Assembly: GCF_018143015.1 (NCBI RefSeq) | Contig: NC_054750.1 | Span: forward strand, 8,832,501 to 8,896,500 | DNA: 64,000 nt | Direction: 5' to 3' | Source of the DNA: Lytechinus variegatus | Lineage: Eukaryota; Echinodermata; Echinoidea; Temnopleuroida; Toxopneustidae | Part shown: piece after piece, positions 37,301 through 49,111 of the stretch | Layout: each line of letters begins with the position of its first letter | Numbering within the stretch: position 1 is the first letter of the stretch | Program-made: the position numbers and the translations under genes | The notes under the pieces: model-generated | The model's database searches: none | Seen by the model: the letters and a program-made list of their open reading frames with translations, nothing else | Told to the model about the DNA's origin: nothing

Positions 37301-40300
37301 CAATGGCCAGCATAAGGATCCGACCATCCAAATGCTTAAACATGAATTATCTAAATGCTCTTCGCACTCGTCTATATTTAAGTTGGAAAGTGCAGATAAT
37401 ATGATTTTGCTGTGCTTCAGATGTATAAAACTTTTTATATATCTTAAATTCATAAGTACTTTTCTTTTGTATTATATTGCATTCGTAGAAGCTTGGACAA
37501 TAACAATCTCCAACGTATTCCATTCGGGGTCTTTAATGCTCTCATCAAGTTAGATCGGCTGTGAGTATACAATTTAGTCTATGAACAATCCGACGGAGAT
37601 TTTTTTAAACCAAACATATGTTGCTGTTATTAAAAAAAAATCGCGTGTGTGTGGGTGTGTGTGTAAATGACTAGTTCCTACTTTTGGGTCATCACTGTGT
37701 GTTTTTGTTAAATTGGTGAGCAATGAAAAACGTAGAAAACGAATATTTTGACATTTCTAAGATTCAGAAAATGAGTTTCTTTGGGAAATTATTTAGGAAT
37801 ATTCAATTGAATAAGGCATATTCATCCAAGGCATATACACTCTAATAATCCAAGGCATACGTGATCCGTTAATCCCTCAAGACAGACACTTATAATTCAT
37901 TTAGTTAAGCAAATTTTCGGAGTATTTAATTTCCTGTCTAATTCGAAACAGTAAAATATGGATTTTCATGTATTTATTCCCCGATCTCCAATTTTTTGTA
38001 ATGTACCAATAGGAAAATATACATTATATATTTTTGGTAGTCTATAAAGTTATGCTTAGGGCATGGTAGTTCATTGTTAGAATGTCCGCCTTTGGAACGA
38101 GAAATCGTGGGTTCGATCCGCGTGGCCTAGTCTTACCAAACACTTATCAAACATGCATATAGGACCTCCTATCATTCCAAGCAGGTGCTTCGTGTATTAG
38201 AATGAATAAATGTAATGTTATGCGAGTTTTGCTGCAAGACAGGCTTATAAAGTTGAAGTATCTCATATTTACCCCAAAATATGAATCATTATTGTTATCA
38301 TGATATATTCATTATTATCTTTGTCAATAGTATTATTCAATTATTATTGATATTATCATCATCACCATCACCATTGTTATAATTACATGTATTATGAATA
38401 TTGGCTGTTGATATTTTTTGAAATTGTATGTTATTATCAATACTGTCATAATAATTAAGATCCACACTTTATGATATTGACAAGACAAAATGCCAAACAT
38501 TTCATTTTAGAATGCTGAGCTACAACAACATATCTACTCTAGAGCCGGGATGCTTTACCGACCTAATTTCTATGAGAGGACTGTAAGTGTCAAACATCTC
38601 TGGCAAATACGAGAACTATTAATTTCATACCAATGCCATCATCATTTTACACTAAAACCTGACAATGAGTTCAATTACCTCAACGAATTAGTTGTGATTC
38701 TTTTATTTTTCCCCTTTCAAGCATCAATTTTACCGAAATGTAAAGGATGAGACATGAGTAATCCTGTCTATATTGATGTAGATCATGTTAGCTAAATCGA
38801 ATGACTGTTTTGGAAATGTTGGTGAAATGTTAGTGAATTACTTTATCAGGGCTTTCTTATAGATCGCTGCAAATTCGAACGTACCACCTTTTATTGAATT
38901 CAGTATGTTGATTGAGATTCGTAAAGAGGCATTACATTGTTTTTCACGTCATTCAAGAAAAATAAAATATAATAAAAAATGAAAATAAAGTATTTAGATT
39001 TATTCATTTTCCAACTAAATATCTTTCATTCATCTTAGATATCTGAACGACAATTCGCTGAATCTCGTACCCGCTGGTGTATTTGAAAATCTTCCCCGAT
39101 TAAGAATTTTGTAAGTTTGTTACTTCATCGATCAAAATAATTTGATGACGTATTTTTCATATTTACAACATATATGTATAATTCTTAGAGAAAATTGCAT
39201 TGAAAGTTTCACTTCCATGTCACCTTAGTTTTTTCAAAGCAATCACTCAATTACTAGTATCTTCACATAGATCATTGATATTCAAGAAATTTAATTGTTT
39301 ATATGACATTTCTACCATTCTATTGTAGCCACAAATCTTATAATAAATTTTAAAAAAGTATAAAGAGATATCTAGTGTAGAAAAATGATACTTACGAAAA
39401 CAATTAAATGATCTAATTTTACAGGTTGCTTTCTCACAACGGCATAATGAATATATCATTGAATACATTTTCTGGCCTTCCAGCTCTCTACGGTTTGTAA
39501 GTATTTTACTGGATGTGGGAATTTGTACATATAGTTATTATCTAACTACTACAACTTGCTGTTCACAAGTACCGGGAACCAGATATTGAGAAACGGTGCA
39601 ACTCATACGTCTTTAGTCCAATCCAGTAACTGTTCTGTGAATGTGTATAACGAATATTTTGTTCCTTCTCTTTTTGTTTCCTGTATATAAACGCATAAGA
39701 ATAAGTCGATTATATTTTTTCATTTCCAAGGGGGTCCACATTTTACAGTGTTGCTTTTTAGTGGGCCCCCCTCATTTCCATAAATATGCTCAATATTATA
39801 CTGTCTTTTGTTTCACGAAGTAAGAATGCTCGTCTGTAAAATTGTTTTTGTTTTGTATTACTTTACATTACTTTGTATTATGCTTTGAATGGAAATGGAA
39901 TAAAGAATTGAAATTGTAAAAAATATGATTCTTTGAATTACAGAAATAGCATATTCCGTCAAAAAGTTTTATCATGAGAACATGAGCGGTTGTAAGTAGG
40001 ATTGACAAATCTAGTAAGAATCACAACTAATTCCACATCGAATAAAAACTATAATGAGAGGTGCAGGAAAATAAATAATCTTTAAAGACAATGACATTTA
40101 GATAAAATTTCCTAAAAAGCGCCTTGAGCACTCTACAGAGTGGATTTGGTGCGATATAAGTCTAATTATTATTATTATTATTATTATTATTACAAAATAA
40201 CAAAGTTATTCAAATCGAAACTACATACATTGATACTTACCGCTATATGAGAATACTGGGATCCGCTTCATAAAGAGTTAGAACTTTGGTTACTTTGCAA

Positions 40301-43300
40301 TTATTGGATATCTGTCACTGTGTCCTTCGTTGTACTAGGCTGCTGTGGATTGCTATAATGGTATTACCACACTGTAAAAAATGTGGTGTTAAAACTGACA
40401 CCAATTGGTGTTAATAGAGGACCACACCCTGAGGTGTTAAAATTACACCCTAAAGATTGAACATAACACCAAAGAGTGTAAATGTAACAACCAAAGGTGT
40501 TGTAATAACACCTACAGGTGTAAAACTAACACCACCAATTTAACACCGGTGTAAAATAACTGGTGTGGTCCTCTATGGACACCGGTTAACACCACAGTTT
40601 TTGCTGTGCATACTTAACAAAGGTATCACACTAGCAAGTCTTTGTGAAACTGGTCCAAATGTCAAATACATATTTGTTTTTGTCCTAGGAATATGAGCAA
40701 CAACAGCGTCTCTAACTTGGAGCCAGGATGTTTCTCGGAATTAAAATCACTTTCATGGCTGTAAGTGACATAGTCTATCAAATGCATCATTACATGATTC
40801 ATGTTAAAAAAAGTATTAGGAATCTTGATGAGCTTATTGTATCTTTATTTAATCTGACTCAAATGCTAGCTCCTGAAACATAAAACGTCTTACATCAATT
40901 ATACTTATTTATATTGTCATGTTCGTCTGGTACAGTGAACGGGGAATTCCAAAATGTATATATTTATATAATATATAAATATAATATATACATATTATGT
41001 ATATTCTTGTATTATGAATTGATGAGCTCGAGGACGTTTCCTAAGTGAGAATTAATTTTTGGTGATTAAATTCGATTTAGTTTTTCTCTTGGTAGGGCGC
41101 TTCAAACTCCGTCATACAACAATCTTTAGAGTGAGAATACATCAAACCTCTATCAAAGTATGAGTAAAGTATGTCAATGATTCGCCTGTCATGTGTTTTG
41201 AAATGAGCCTCGGAGAAGTATAAAAATATATTTTTTAAACGCAATGACCGGTGATGAACGGTCATAAGTAAAGTATATCGACTGATCATGGCTTTAAGAG
41301 AGGGACGGTTTATCATTTATGAGATCCAATGTCGCCACTTGATTTATAAAAAAACCATAAAAACATCAGTTCTTCGGACATTACAGTAATTACCCACAGA
41401 ATGTACATTTGAAATAGACCAAAAGCCCTCGGCTATGTGACGTCATGCTCCTGCATGTAATTCTTCTTAACGCCCTAAGTACTTAAAAGGTGTCTTTTGT
41501 ACCATTGCCTTTTTTCAAAAACTGCAGATTCATATACGCCAATTATATAACACGTCTCGAAACAGGAACATTTGTTGGTTTGACTAGTTTGGAGGATTTG
41601 TAAGTATTCACAGGATTTGTTGGGTTTCAAATGCACTTGATGAGAGAGAGGGAGCGGGAGAGAGAGAGAGAGCATAAAGAGGTTGGAATATACTTTATTA
41701 AGAACGAATGAATGCAAAGTATATCAGAAGTTATCTATGAAACATACAAATCTCATGAATGAAAGACCTGGCGATCCAACATATGCAATGGTTTTAAATA
41801 AGGAAGGTTCGATTGGCATAAGAACACCTTCCATTGGGTTACGTTTACTCCTAAAACAAATCAGTCAAATTGACTAGATCGGTAGTCAACTGATATGTAA
41901 AGTCACATTTATGACATATATTCTAGTCAGAAATAAATCTGCTCTCGTGAAATACGGCAGCAAAATATTCAAATATGAATAAAATAAAAGTTGCACCCAG
42001 ATGACCCGATTAACTAGTCATTTGACAGATTTTTTTTAGAGTGTTGCATATTAGTGTTCCTGTGATCACCTGCCATATAAACCTGTCTTCCACTATTCAT
42101 TCTGTTATAAAATCAGAGCCCTCAAGGACAGCAGTTTATGTAACTGATGAAGCCACTCCGATTAAATAAAACTGAAAAAAAATATAAAGTCATAGCCGAT
42201 AAATAACAAGATATCGATTCGAAAATTTATTTGAAATGCTCACACCTGTTCTGATCAGAGAATGACTGATATTAGTATTCTTTCTTTCCAGAAACCTAAG
42301 CTTCAACCCCATCGAGGCCATTGAACTTGGAGCATTTGATAACCTTAAAAACCTAAAGCATTTGTAAGTAAATACCTCCGGTAATATGTGCAATATAAAT
42401 GTATCGCTAAAATAGTTATATTATATCATAAAGTCATATACTGAAATTGATATTTTTACAATTTCAGACATCTGGTTGATTTAAAGCTAGTAAATTTGCA
42501 GTATGGAACATTCAACAACATTAAGACATTGGAAAAACTGTGAGTATAGCAAGTTTAGTTTATACTACATGTCCTGCCTCATGTCAGAAAAGCAACATCA
42601 ACATTTTATCATATATCTGTATTACGAATAGATCCTATGCATTATTCCCTTACCAAGATATGTTTGTCTTTGACATGTAAGTTCATAGATAATTATGACC
42701 ATCACGTACTTAAACCTTGCTTTACTTGCTCTATAAATTATATTATCAGGATTGATTATCAATAATTCATCCCTAGTATGAAATGTACTATAATCAAGAC
42801 AGATTGCGAATGACAAACTTTCTGGTGACACGGCATTTTCTCCTGCGACAATTGTTCCGGGCTTCATTTTGTCTAAGATAATAGGGTTAGTGTTGCACTA
42901 GGGTTTCATTTCAGGTTTAGGATAGGGTATATTGTTAAATCCGGGGGTTGACGTTGGCAATTCTATTAGTGTATGGAATTCACAGCGAAGCAATTGTCAT
43001 CGAACCTAATTTCTTTGCGGGTAAGCCTGATTGAACAGAAAGTTGGATACGATGACGTGAAATTGATGATCTTAGACGCTTCTTGATAATCGGCTTCATG
43101 AATAATTATTGGTCTCTCTCTCCCAGGTCTACTGACGATTACAGACTTTGCTGCCTGTTCAAAAACATAACGTCGTGTTCCATCATCAACCCAACTCCGT
43201 TTGACTCCTGTTCCCGTCTCATGCCGCACGACGCCCTCAGGTACGCCATGTGGGTCATTGGATTCGGATCATTATTTGGGAACAGCATGGTGATTTTCTT

Positions 43301-44231
43301 CCGACTTCGAAACAGGAAATTATGGAATAACAACGTTCAGAGACTCTTTATTTCAAACTTAGCGATAGCGGATTATCTGATGGGTATTTATATGCTAGTT
43401 ATTGCATCCATGGATCTGTATTACGGTGAACTCTACTATCTAACAGCATTGACCTGGCGAGAGTCTAACCTCTGCAAACTTATTGGTTTTGTGGCCCTCT
43501 TATCAAGCGAGGCTACTGTTTTTCTTCTCGCACTCATCACCCTTGATCGGTTTCTTTGCATCACTTTTCCCTTTGGCACCATCAAGTTTCGCAATACATC
43601 CGGACGGGTCAGTTTGGTCCTGACTTGGCTATTGGCATTGGTTCTTAGTTTTTCACCTATTCTCCTCGGCAACAGTGTCAAGGATTTCTACGGTTTTTCC
43701 GATGTCTGTGTGGGCCTGCCTTTCAACCGATATTCGACAAAGAGTGGCTACATCCAGTACGATGCAACCGAATCTCTTTACATTTTCATCGAAAGCACAG
43801 AGACGGAGCATCGACCATATTGGACATATTCCATTGCATTATACCTAGGTGTCAACTTGGCGGTGTTCGTCCTCATCTTTCTTTGTTACGTCATCATATT
43901 CCTCCAGGTCAGAAAGTCGGCTCAAATTGTAAAGTCGGAACGTCAGCAGCGCGAACGAAAGATGACTATTAAAATGGCGCTGATCGTCGGGACCGATTTT
44001 TGTTGTTGGATGCCAGTCATCATCATGGGGATCTTGTCACAGATAGGATTGATCGACTTACCGGTATCTCTGTATGCATGGGCGGTGGTTTTTATCTTAC
44101 CAATTAATTCTACCTTGAACCCATATTTGTACACATTTGCTGCTCTCGGTACTTGTAAGAAGCAAACTAAATCACCACTTTCTCGATCCATTGTAGCTAA
44201 GGGTAACACAGTTGCTAAACGGATGTCATAG
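31256..44231 (+). CDS. LGR: LDLa/LRR/7TM receptor (RXFP/GRL101-like)
   Basis: Eighteen exons keep one frame and give 824 residues. Exons: 31256-31340, 32345-32455, 32791-32910, 33613-33727, 34174-34248, 35235-35306, 35567-35638, 36521-36592, 37172-37243, 37489-37560, 38511-38582, 39039-39110, 39425-39496, 40689-40760, 41528-41599, 42292-42363, 42468-42539, 43127-44231. Order: signal peptide, two LDLa modules, Cys-rich LRR cap (CPPQCQVC), a leucine-rich repeat array, a Cys hinge, and a class A 7TM domain. This is the architecture of type C LGRs, which include vertebrate relaxin receptors RXFP1/2 (one LDLa) and molluscan GRL101 (many LDLa). In relaxin receptors LRRs bind hormone, the LDLa module is needed for activation, and signalling goes through Gs (established). 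The ligand here is unknown. Exons are separated by introns of 104 bp to 1.3 kb rich in inserted elements. Confidence 0.93.
31899..32172. repeat. G/C-run element in LGR intron 1
   Basis: Begins GTGCCGTACCTAGGATTTTCC with a G-run, and ends with CCCCCCATAGGTACGCA, an imperfect inverted end. Inside are ACAAGCAAAAAAAAAGGGTCCACAA-type words also present near 58026-58110. Probably a short non-autonomous element. Confidence 0.5.
32345..32455 (+). CDS. LGR exon 2: incomplete LDLa module
   Basis: Acceptor TTTTATGTTAG, donor TGTG|GTGAGT, 111 bases, phase 1-1. The exon supplies only the last four cysteines of an LDLa module (ECIK, DICDG, IKC, LFCG) and the acidic PLGDDE calcium-site region. The first Cys pair is absent from the exon. 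There is an NVT glycosylation site. The plus-strand open frame reaching upstream to 32041 runs into an inserted element and is not coding there. Confidence 0.85.
32791..32910 (+). CDS. LGR exon 3: complete LDLa module
   Basis: Acceptor TGCATTTCAG, donor TGCG|GTACGT, 120 bases, phase 1-1. Six cysteines in LDLa order (ATC, VRC, PCIS, QCNE, DCSD, LCG), with the calcium-binding acidic cluster DCSDGSDE intact. This is the module type that relaxin receptors require for activation. Confidence 0.92.
33062..33213. mobile_element. 152-bp MITE with perfect 15-bp ends
   Basis: CAGGGGCCGCGGAAC at the left and GTTCCGCGGCCCCTG at the right are perfect inverted copies, with a G-run near the left and a C-run near the right. 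TTGCG flanks both sides and may be part of a target duplication. CAGGGG ends are common in hAT-type elements (established). Lies in LGR intron 3. Confidence 0.78.
33613..42539 (+). CDS. LGR exons 4-17: LRR cap and leucine-rich repeats
   Basis: Exon 4 (33613-33727) encodes the N-terminal cysteine cap. Exon 5 (75 bases) encodes a first, degenerate repeat. Exons 6-17 are each exactly 72 bases, start and end in phase 2 after TT or CT, and encode one 24-residue LRR each. A typical unit has N at the LxxN position (SWNKIE, THNRIS, NENSLT, SGNMIS, DNNNLQ, SYNNIS, NDNSLN, SHNGIM, SNNSVS) followed by PGVF/PGTF-like phenylalanine segments. The last two repeats diverge most. Donors are almost all GTAAGT or GTGAGT. 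The hormone-binding face is expected here by family analogy. Confidence 0.92.
35690..36240 (+). repeat. GTGTG-rich minisatellite-like region in LGR intron
   Basis: Degenerate units with GGTGTGT, GTGAGTGCGTGTGTAATGATACG and related words (the TGTAATGATACG core appears at about 35820 and 36090). The 185-codon minus-strand open frame (35878-36435), rich in His, Thr and Pro, is produced by this repeat and is not a gene. Confidence 0.65.
38059..38214 (+). repeat. tRNA-derived SINE in LGR intron
   Basis: The head GGGCATGGTAGTTCATTG resembles an A box, and GGGTTCGATCC is a good B box 45 bases on, as in a tRNA. The acceptor stem does not close, and the element continues into a ~90-bp non-tRNA body ending in an A/T-rich AATGAATAAATG tail. 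It is therefore a SINE rather than a functional tRNA gene. Confidence 0.6.
40110..40194 (+). repeat. Retroposon 3' tail with (ATT)n
   Basis: AAGCGCCTTGAGCACTC...GGTGCGATATAAGT is followed by about ten ATT units. This is the usual 3' end of LINE/SINE copies that finish in an ATT microsatellite; the tail at 57230-57290 has the same layout. Lies in an LGR intron. Confidence 0.55.
40372..40612. mobile_element. Palindromic MITE, GGTGTTAA-rich (LGR intron)
   Basis: Ends CACTGTAAAAAATGTGGTG and CACCACAGTTTTTGCTGTG are inverted copies, and inner GAGGACCACAC / GTGTGGTCCTC blocks also oppose each other. The interior is a series of ACACC/GGTGT half-sites. About 240 bp, no coding capacity. Confidence 0.75.
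43127..44231 (+). CDS. LGR exon 18: hinge and seven-transmembrane domain
   Basis: Acceptor CTCTCTCCCAG, phase 2; this exon starts at residue 457. The hinge has the LCC...C...FDSC cysteine set seen in glycoprotein-hormone and relaxin receptors, then MWVIGFGSLFGN for TM1. LAIADYLMG is TM2 and C573 is the TM3-start cysteine. DRF replaces DRY at 597-599. NSTLNPYLY in TM7 has the intact NPxxY (788-792). All seven TM segments are in one exon, as in other LGRs. ICL3 is basic (RKSAQIVKSERQQRERK). The C-tail is short, about 30 residues, with Ser/Lys. Confidence 0.95.
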
Positions 44232-45993
44232 TGGAACATGCAGACTTTGATGTTGCTCATGATTGTCAATAACCATGACAACTGATATCATACACGATAT
44301 TGTGCGATTTTCAATCTGAGGAGATTGTAAATTCAAGGTTTCCATTCAATCTTTACTACGGTAAAGCTTTCTTTTCCCCAGTGGGGGGGTGTTATATAGA
44401 AGAATTGTAAAACCAATTACATTCATTTATTTAGTTATTTCCCCTTTAAGGATATTTTGGAATGATTAAGAATGTTCCAGAAGGGTCTATAGTACAGCTG
44501 TGTTACACATGAGTAATCTTTGAATAATCTTTGTTATCTCTGGTATGTCCCACGAGAGACAATACAGACTGCTAAACAATAGGGATTGCTTTACAATAGA
44601 CTTGTATAGTTAGTGTAAATAAACAATAGGCTTAGCTAGTTTGTTGACATGTTAATTTCACTGAAGGTCATTCAAGAATGTTTTTGAATTTTGATTGTTC
44701 CAGAAAGAAGGAGAAGAAGGTTTTTTTTAAGACAATACTAGAAGTACATGTATCTAGAATAGTTGAAATGTGTATATATAAGATGACAGTTTCTTCAAGA
44801 ATCATCATATCATACCAGATCACTTCATCAGATCAGTGCTAAGAGTTTCACGCCAGACTTTATGTCAGAGCAGATTTTATTTCCACCTGGAATAATAATC
44901 TTCTGTGGAATTATTTGCACGCGATCAATGAACTGTTTGCAGTTATTTTGAGAGAGAAATTCTCAGTTCTCATCGAGATCATCAACCGGTTTAATGAACA
45001 CTCTTTAACCCACGGATTGCTGAAATTGACTGTTAATCATCATCAACATCGTCTTCACGGATATTTCAACTCAGTTACTCTTGTTATTCACCGTGCTTCA
45101 ACATCAGTTTCATCATCGCCATCATTAATAAGGAATCTTCCCAGCCAACTTGGATTATTACTTGGATATAGTATCATCACTTCGGAAGTTTACCTCTAGC
45201 ACTTCAAGAGATTGATGTTCTCAAGACCGTTATCATTTTGTTATTTGTTTGTATATGGTTAATTATTCCATGTAATAAGAAAAGGAAATAAAATTTGAAA
45301 TTAAATCTTCCTTGTTATTTGTTGCAGTATCGTAACAGTGGTAATTGGGACCTTTCGCAATCCTCACGGACGCTATTAGGGTCCCCTAACACAAAAGTTA
45401 ACGCTCAATCATACACTTGATTTCTAAGATTGATTGTGCATTATAGTCAATAGAATCAAACGTAGAAAACTGCTCTACAATCAATGCTAAGCTTTGTGTT
45501 ACAGGGGGGTTACAGGCCCTACAGATCTGCTTTTCTTGTGCAAAATCCTTTTCCGCGACACCCGCACCATACATGCATGTATATTACGACTGATGGCTGG
45601 AGAAATTCGAAATGCAGGACCTAAAATAGATTATGACATGGATAAGAAAGTGTTTTTTTTTAAATCCAGAACATATTGAGAGAGGAAAAACTTACTGAAT
45701 TAAGGCTTAGATATAGATCATTACAGTCCATCGAATCGATATTGCATTTAATATGGATTATTGGTGGATCACTGGCAATTGATTTCATGGGTCAGATCAA
45801 CCTCTCCAGCCGAACATTTCGCATGCGTTAATATGTACACATCATAATATGCAATAAATTTGAACTCGTTTCTTTTTTGTTTCTTTTGTTCCGTTTGTTT
45901 ACTTCTTCTTCTACACAAACGATATGCCTCTCGCACACGATGTAAGGGGCATCATGTTTTACTTTCCCCAGAAATGGGGGATTACATTTAAAT
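44232..45993 (+). other. LGR 3' UTR and downstream sequence
   Basis: No gene recognised. Candidate polyadenylation hexamers AATAAA are at 44618-44623 and 45287-45292. A 94-codon open frame at 44915-45199 has no recognisable motif and probably lies in UTR. Confidence 0.45.
44618..44623 (+). terminator. Candidate LGR polyadenylation signal
   Basis: AATAAA in GTAAATAAACAATAGG, about 390 bases after the stop. A second AATAAA at 45287 would give a UTR of about 1.06 kb. I cannot choose between them. Confidence 0.35.
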
Positions 45994-46305
45994 TCCGGGG
46001 GACCACTTCCATTGATGAGTGGATACCAAGCACGACCATGGGGTTCCGAAAAGTACCCTAAACAAGGGAAGCAATTCTTTTCCAGATTATGAAAATGCAT
46101 CTCTTAACAAGTATTTGGCTTGTGAAACCCTACAAGTATTTGATATATATCCCTTTTCTTCAGCATTTTAAACATCGTTTTTACACCCTTATAACGTTAC
46201 GAAGGCCTATACGTAACATACCTGCCCACTCTGTCCCCTTTTACGCGTGGTCGCTCCTGGTATCAACTAATCGGTGGAAGTGGCCCACCGGGCGTCCTCT
46301 CGAGC
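45994..46305. mobile_element. Shorter relative of the element at 12241-12821
   Basis: Left end CCGGGGGACCACTTCCATTG, then GAGTGGATACCAAGCACGACC and an ACCCTAAACA block, matches the 12.2-kb element. The right end (CGCGTGGTCGCTCCTGGTATC, GGTGGAAGTGGCCCACCGGG) is the inverted partner. More diverged and shorter, without a clear target duplication. Confidence 0.65.
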
Positions 46306-46944
46306 TCTAGGAGTCAAATGTGGCTTTGGAAAGTAGTCCTCAATCGGATATATCGCTGTTACCATAGTAGCAACCAGAATTTTGCACACGAAACGCATAT
46401 TGAATGTTTCCGTCGCAGAAGCGAAACGAAGAAAAATCTCATGTCACACAATTTGCATTGCAGGACAGAGTTTTAAGACCATGATGACAGGCCCAAAAAG
46501 TCTCTTCCAAAATCAACTACCGTTGTAAATAAGCGTGTGCGTCCTCAAACGAAAGGTCGGGAATAACTGATGTCAACGACACGGCTCTTTCCTTTCACGC
46601 CCCTACACACACTCATGAACCTAATAGAACTAGTTAGATCCATGGTCAGACAATGTACATTAATTTTATTTTCAGATATCAAATTGAAAATTGTTTTCAT
46701 AAAATCATGATGCTTGATATCACATTTTTTACTTGATGGACGAATTCCGCATGGCCCAAAATTATTAAATTTGAGAAAACTGAGCATAGGCTGAATGCGA
46801 CGCAGAGACGGTTATCAAAATCAGGCTAAAAAATCGCTATTCGCGTCTTAATAATTATCGTTCATCCTATATTGTTGTGTGTTTCTTTTTCTTCTAATTT
46901 TTTTTACCGGGGGGGGGGTCATATTCCCTGAATCCGCGCCTGAC

Positions 46945-47240
46945 CCAGTTATTAGACCAAGACGAAATTGGACCAAATGGGGATTGGACCAAGTGGGTAT
47001 TACACTTAAATGGCAATTGAAAGAAGTGTATGTTAAACGAAGTGGCATTTAGACGAAATGGATCTAAGATAAAGTGGCTATTGGACGAAATTGCTCTTAG
47101 ACTAAGTAGTGGCTTTCGCCGGTGTTGCTCTTAGACTGACTGGCTATCTGGCGAAATGACTACTGAACGAAATGATATTGGACCAAAAGGTATGATACGA
47201 CGTTTTCAATGGACAGAATGGCATTGGACGTAGAAGCAAC
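46945..47240 (+). repeat. Degenerate minisatellite, GACNAAATGG(N)TATTGGAC type
   Basis: Short degenerate units (period roughly 20-25) such as TTAGACCAAGACGAAATTGG, ATTGGACCAAGTGGG, AGACGAAATGG, GGCTATTGGACGAAATTGC and TGAACGAAATGA are strung along 300 bases. Too diverged to give an exact copy number by eye. Confidence 0.55.
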
Positions 47241-47789
47241 TCATCCCCACACACACACTCTCAAACAAACAATTAAAATACTTGACCTTGTCTCTAACCT
47301 AATACAGTACCTATGGTACCGTAATCATTAATCAGTACTCCATTATCATCGTCATCATGGTCATACAATTTATTCAATCCAATTCAATCTATTTTTTTTC
47401 ATCAGGTACAATACAAATGCACAAATACATACCAAAATAGATTATCATATACAAGTGCAAACAGAATATACGGCAAAAACAACAAATAGAATGATGGTTT
47501 GTGACCCCTAAGAAAGCAGAGCTAAGAACAAGGACCACCGAGTTAAAATTCACAGTAAAGATAAACAATAAGTAATAATTACACTAAGTACACCAATGCA
47601 ACAGCGCAAAAAGGGAGGTTATTTAATGGAGGGGTCTTTCAATGAAATAAAACAAATAATTGACTGAAGGTTTTTTCAAACACATAGACCGGGGCTGGGA
47701 GAGTTTATTCAGCTGATCGGGTACGTAAGGTGTGATGGTCCCATCATGTTGGCATGATATTAGTGAAGAAAATGTGTTGCTGCCGGGTC

Positions 47790-48030
47790 ATTTCCTGCAC
47801 GGAAGGCCCAAAGGAACCCATTTTTGTCGGCCATCTTTGATTTTTCATGAAAATCAATTATTTTCATATTTTTGCACAGACAATGGGAAAATATTAAACA
47901 AATACGCATTGTATAATGATTTAGATAGCAGAAACGATTGCAATCGTTTCTGGACGGTCCGGTTAATATTTTTGGAAAAATATGAGAATAAATGCCCAAA
48001 TTTCCATGTTTTTGGTCAAAAATTTGCATG
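47790..48030. repeat. Imperfect palindromic block with a 22-bp perfect core
   Basis: AGAAACGATTGC followed by its mirror GCAATCGTTTCT forms a 22-bp perfect palindrome at 47930-47951. Outside it, CATATTTTTGC...AAAATATTAA on the left opposes TTAATATTTTTGGAAAAATATG on the right. This symmetry is why long open frames occur on both strands here and share the same residues around the centre. Probably a decayed foldback element. Confidence 0.5.
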
Positions 48031-49111
48031 TGCAATTATATTTTTTTCTTATCATTAATATCAACAACTAATGCAAAATGTAAAAATTCAGCACGAAAGA
48101 GGAAATATTAACGGGAACATTGATTTGCTTCATTACAGTATTAATGTCTTAACTTGCTTAGATAAAGAGAATATACCTCCAATGTATTCCCCGATATTGC
48201 GATAAAATGACACCAAAAAGCAACCTCTGTCACTAGTCACACTGGTGATACCGACTTCAATGCGCTCGCTGTCATGCCTTTCAAAAGAGTACAATAGACT
48301 CAATCGGTCCTAGACTCAATCGGTCCTTGCCTCAACTGGTTTGGTGTGACTAACACGCATAAATACATGTAATGAGCGTAGCGATAAAAAAAGTTGTATA
48401 TTGCAAATACGGGTATGAGGGCAAAAGGGGTTTTCTACCTAGTTAAAGCAACTTTGTATGTTAATGAAATAAGTTGGAAAAGTTAGAGGCATTATTACTC
48501 TGCATATCGCAAGCAATTACATTCGGGCAACAAAGTCCAGCAAGAGCCTGACGAATGTACCCCACCCTTATCCTTAGCTTGACTATTAAAATACCTTGCT
48601 TGTGGAACCCTTAATGTTTGGCTAGATTTTAAAGTCACCCCCCCCCCTTCCGTATTTGCAAATTTGTGGAAGAAAGTATGCAAATTTAAAGCCCCCACTG
48701 AGACAAATAGGTGTTTCTGCTAAATATCAATCCACTTCCATTGTCTTAAAACCACACGGAGACGAAAGAGTAGCCTTTCCTCTATCGGTAACAGTACCGA
48801 AGTTCTGTCACAATTAAGCCTACCCCCCCCCCCCAAAAAAAAAATAACTGATACCAATTCTTGTAATGGCATTATGTTTAGTTTAGAAAAAAAGAGGCTT
48901 TGTGTAAGTGCAGTAGGGAACATTTGATATAATGCAAATTACTGGGGGGGAGTAAAAATACGTCACGGTAGTTCATATGAGTGTGATTTGAAAGTGTAAC
49001 ACCGACAACATTGCAATAATTCAAATGGGGTAGTATGATGCTATTATATAAAGTAATCAAAATTGATGTAGAAACATAATGTCGTAACTTAGAACATAAA
49101 TGGATCTTGAT

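Larger units (their letters stand above)
46306..49111. other. Intergenic, repeat-derived, no gene
   Basis: Contains a degenerate minisatellite (46945-47240), an imperfect palindromic block (47790-48030), and C/G homopolymer runs near 46910, 48636 and 48825. No coding exon recognised. Confidence 0.5.

Noticed and set aside
38059..38130. Functional tRNA gene
   Set aside because: A and B boxes are present, but the acceptor stem does not pair and a SINE-type body follows.
43083..43126. ATG upstream of the 7TM exon as the start of a stand-alone GPCR
   Set aside because: It precedes a strong acceptor; joining to the LRR exon gives the conserved LGR hinge in the correct phase, so the 7TM region is the last exon of the larger gene.
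47732..48058. 108-codon plus-strand open frame as a gene
   Set aside because: Open frames on both strands mirror each other around a palindrome; no recognisable domain.
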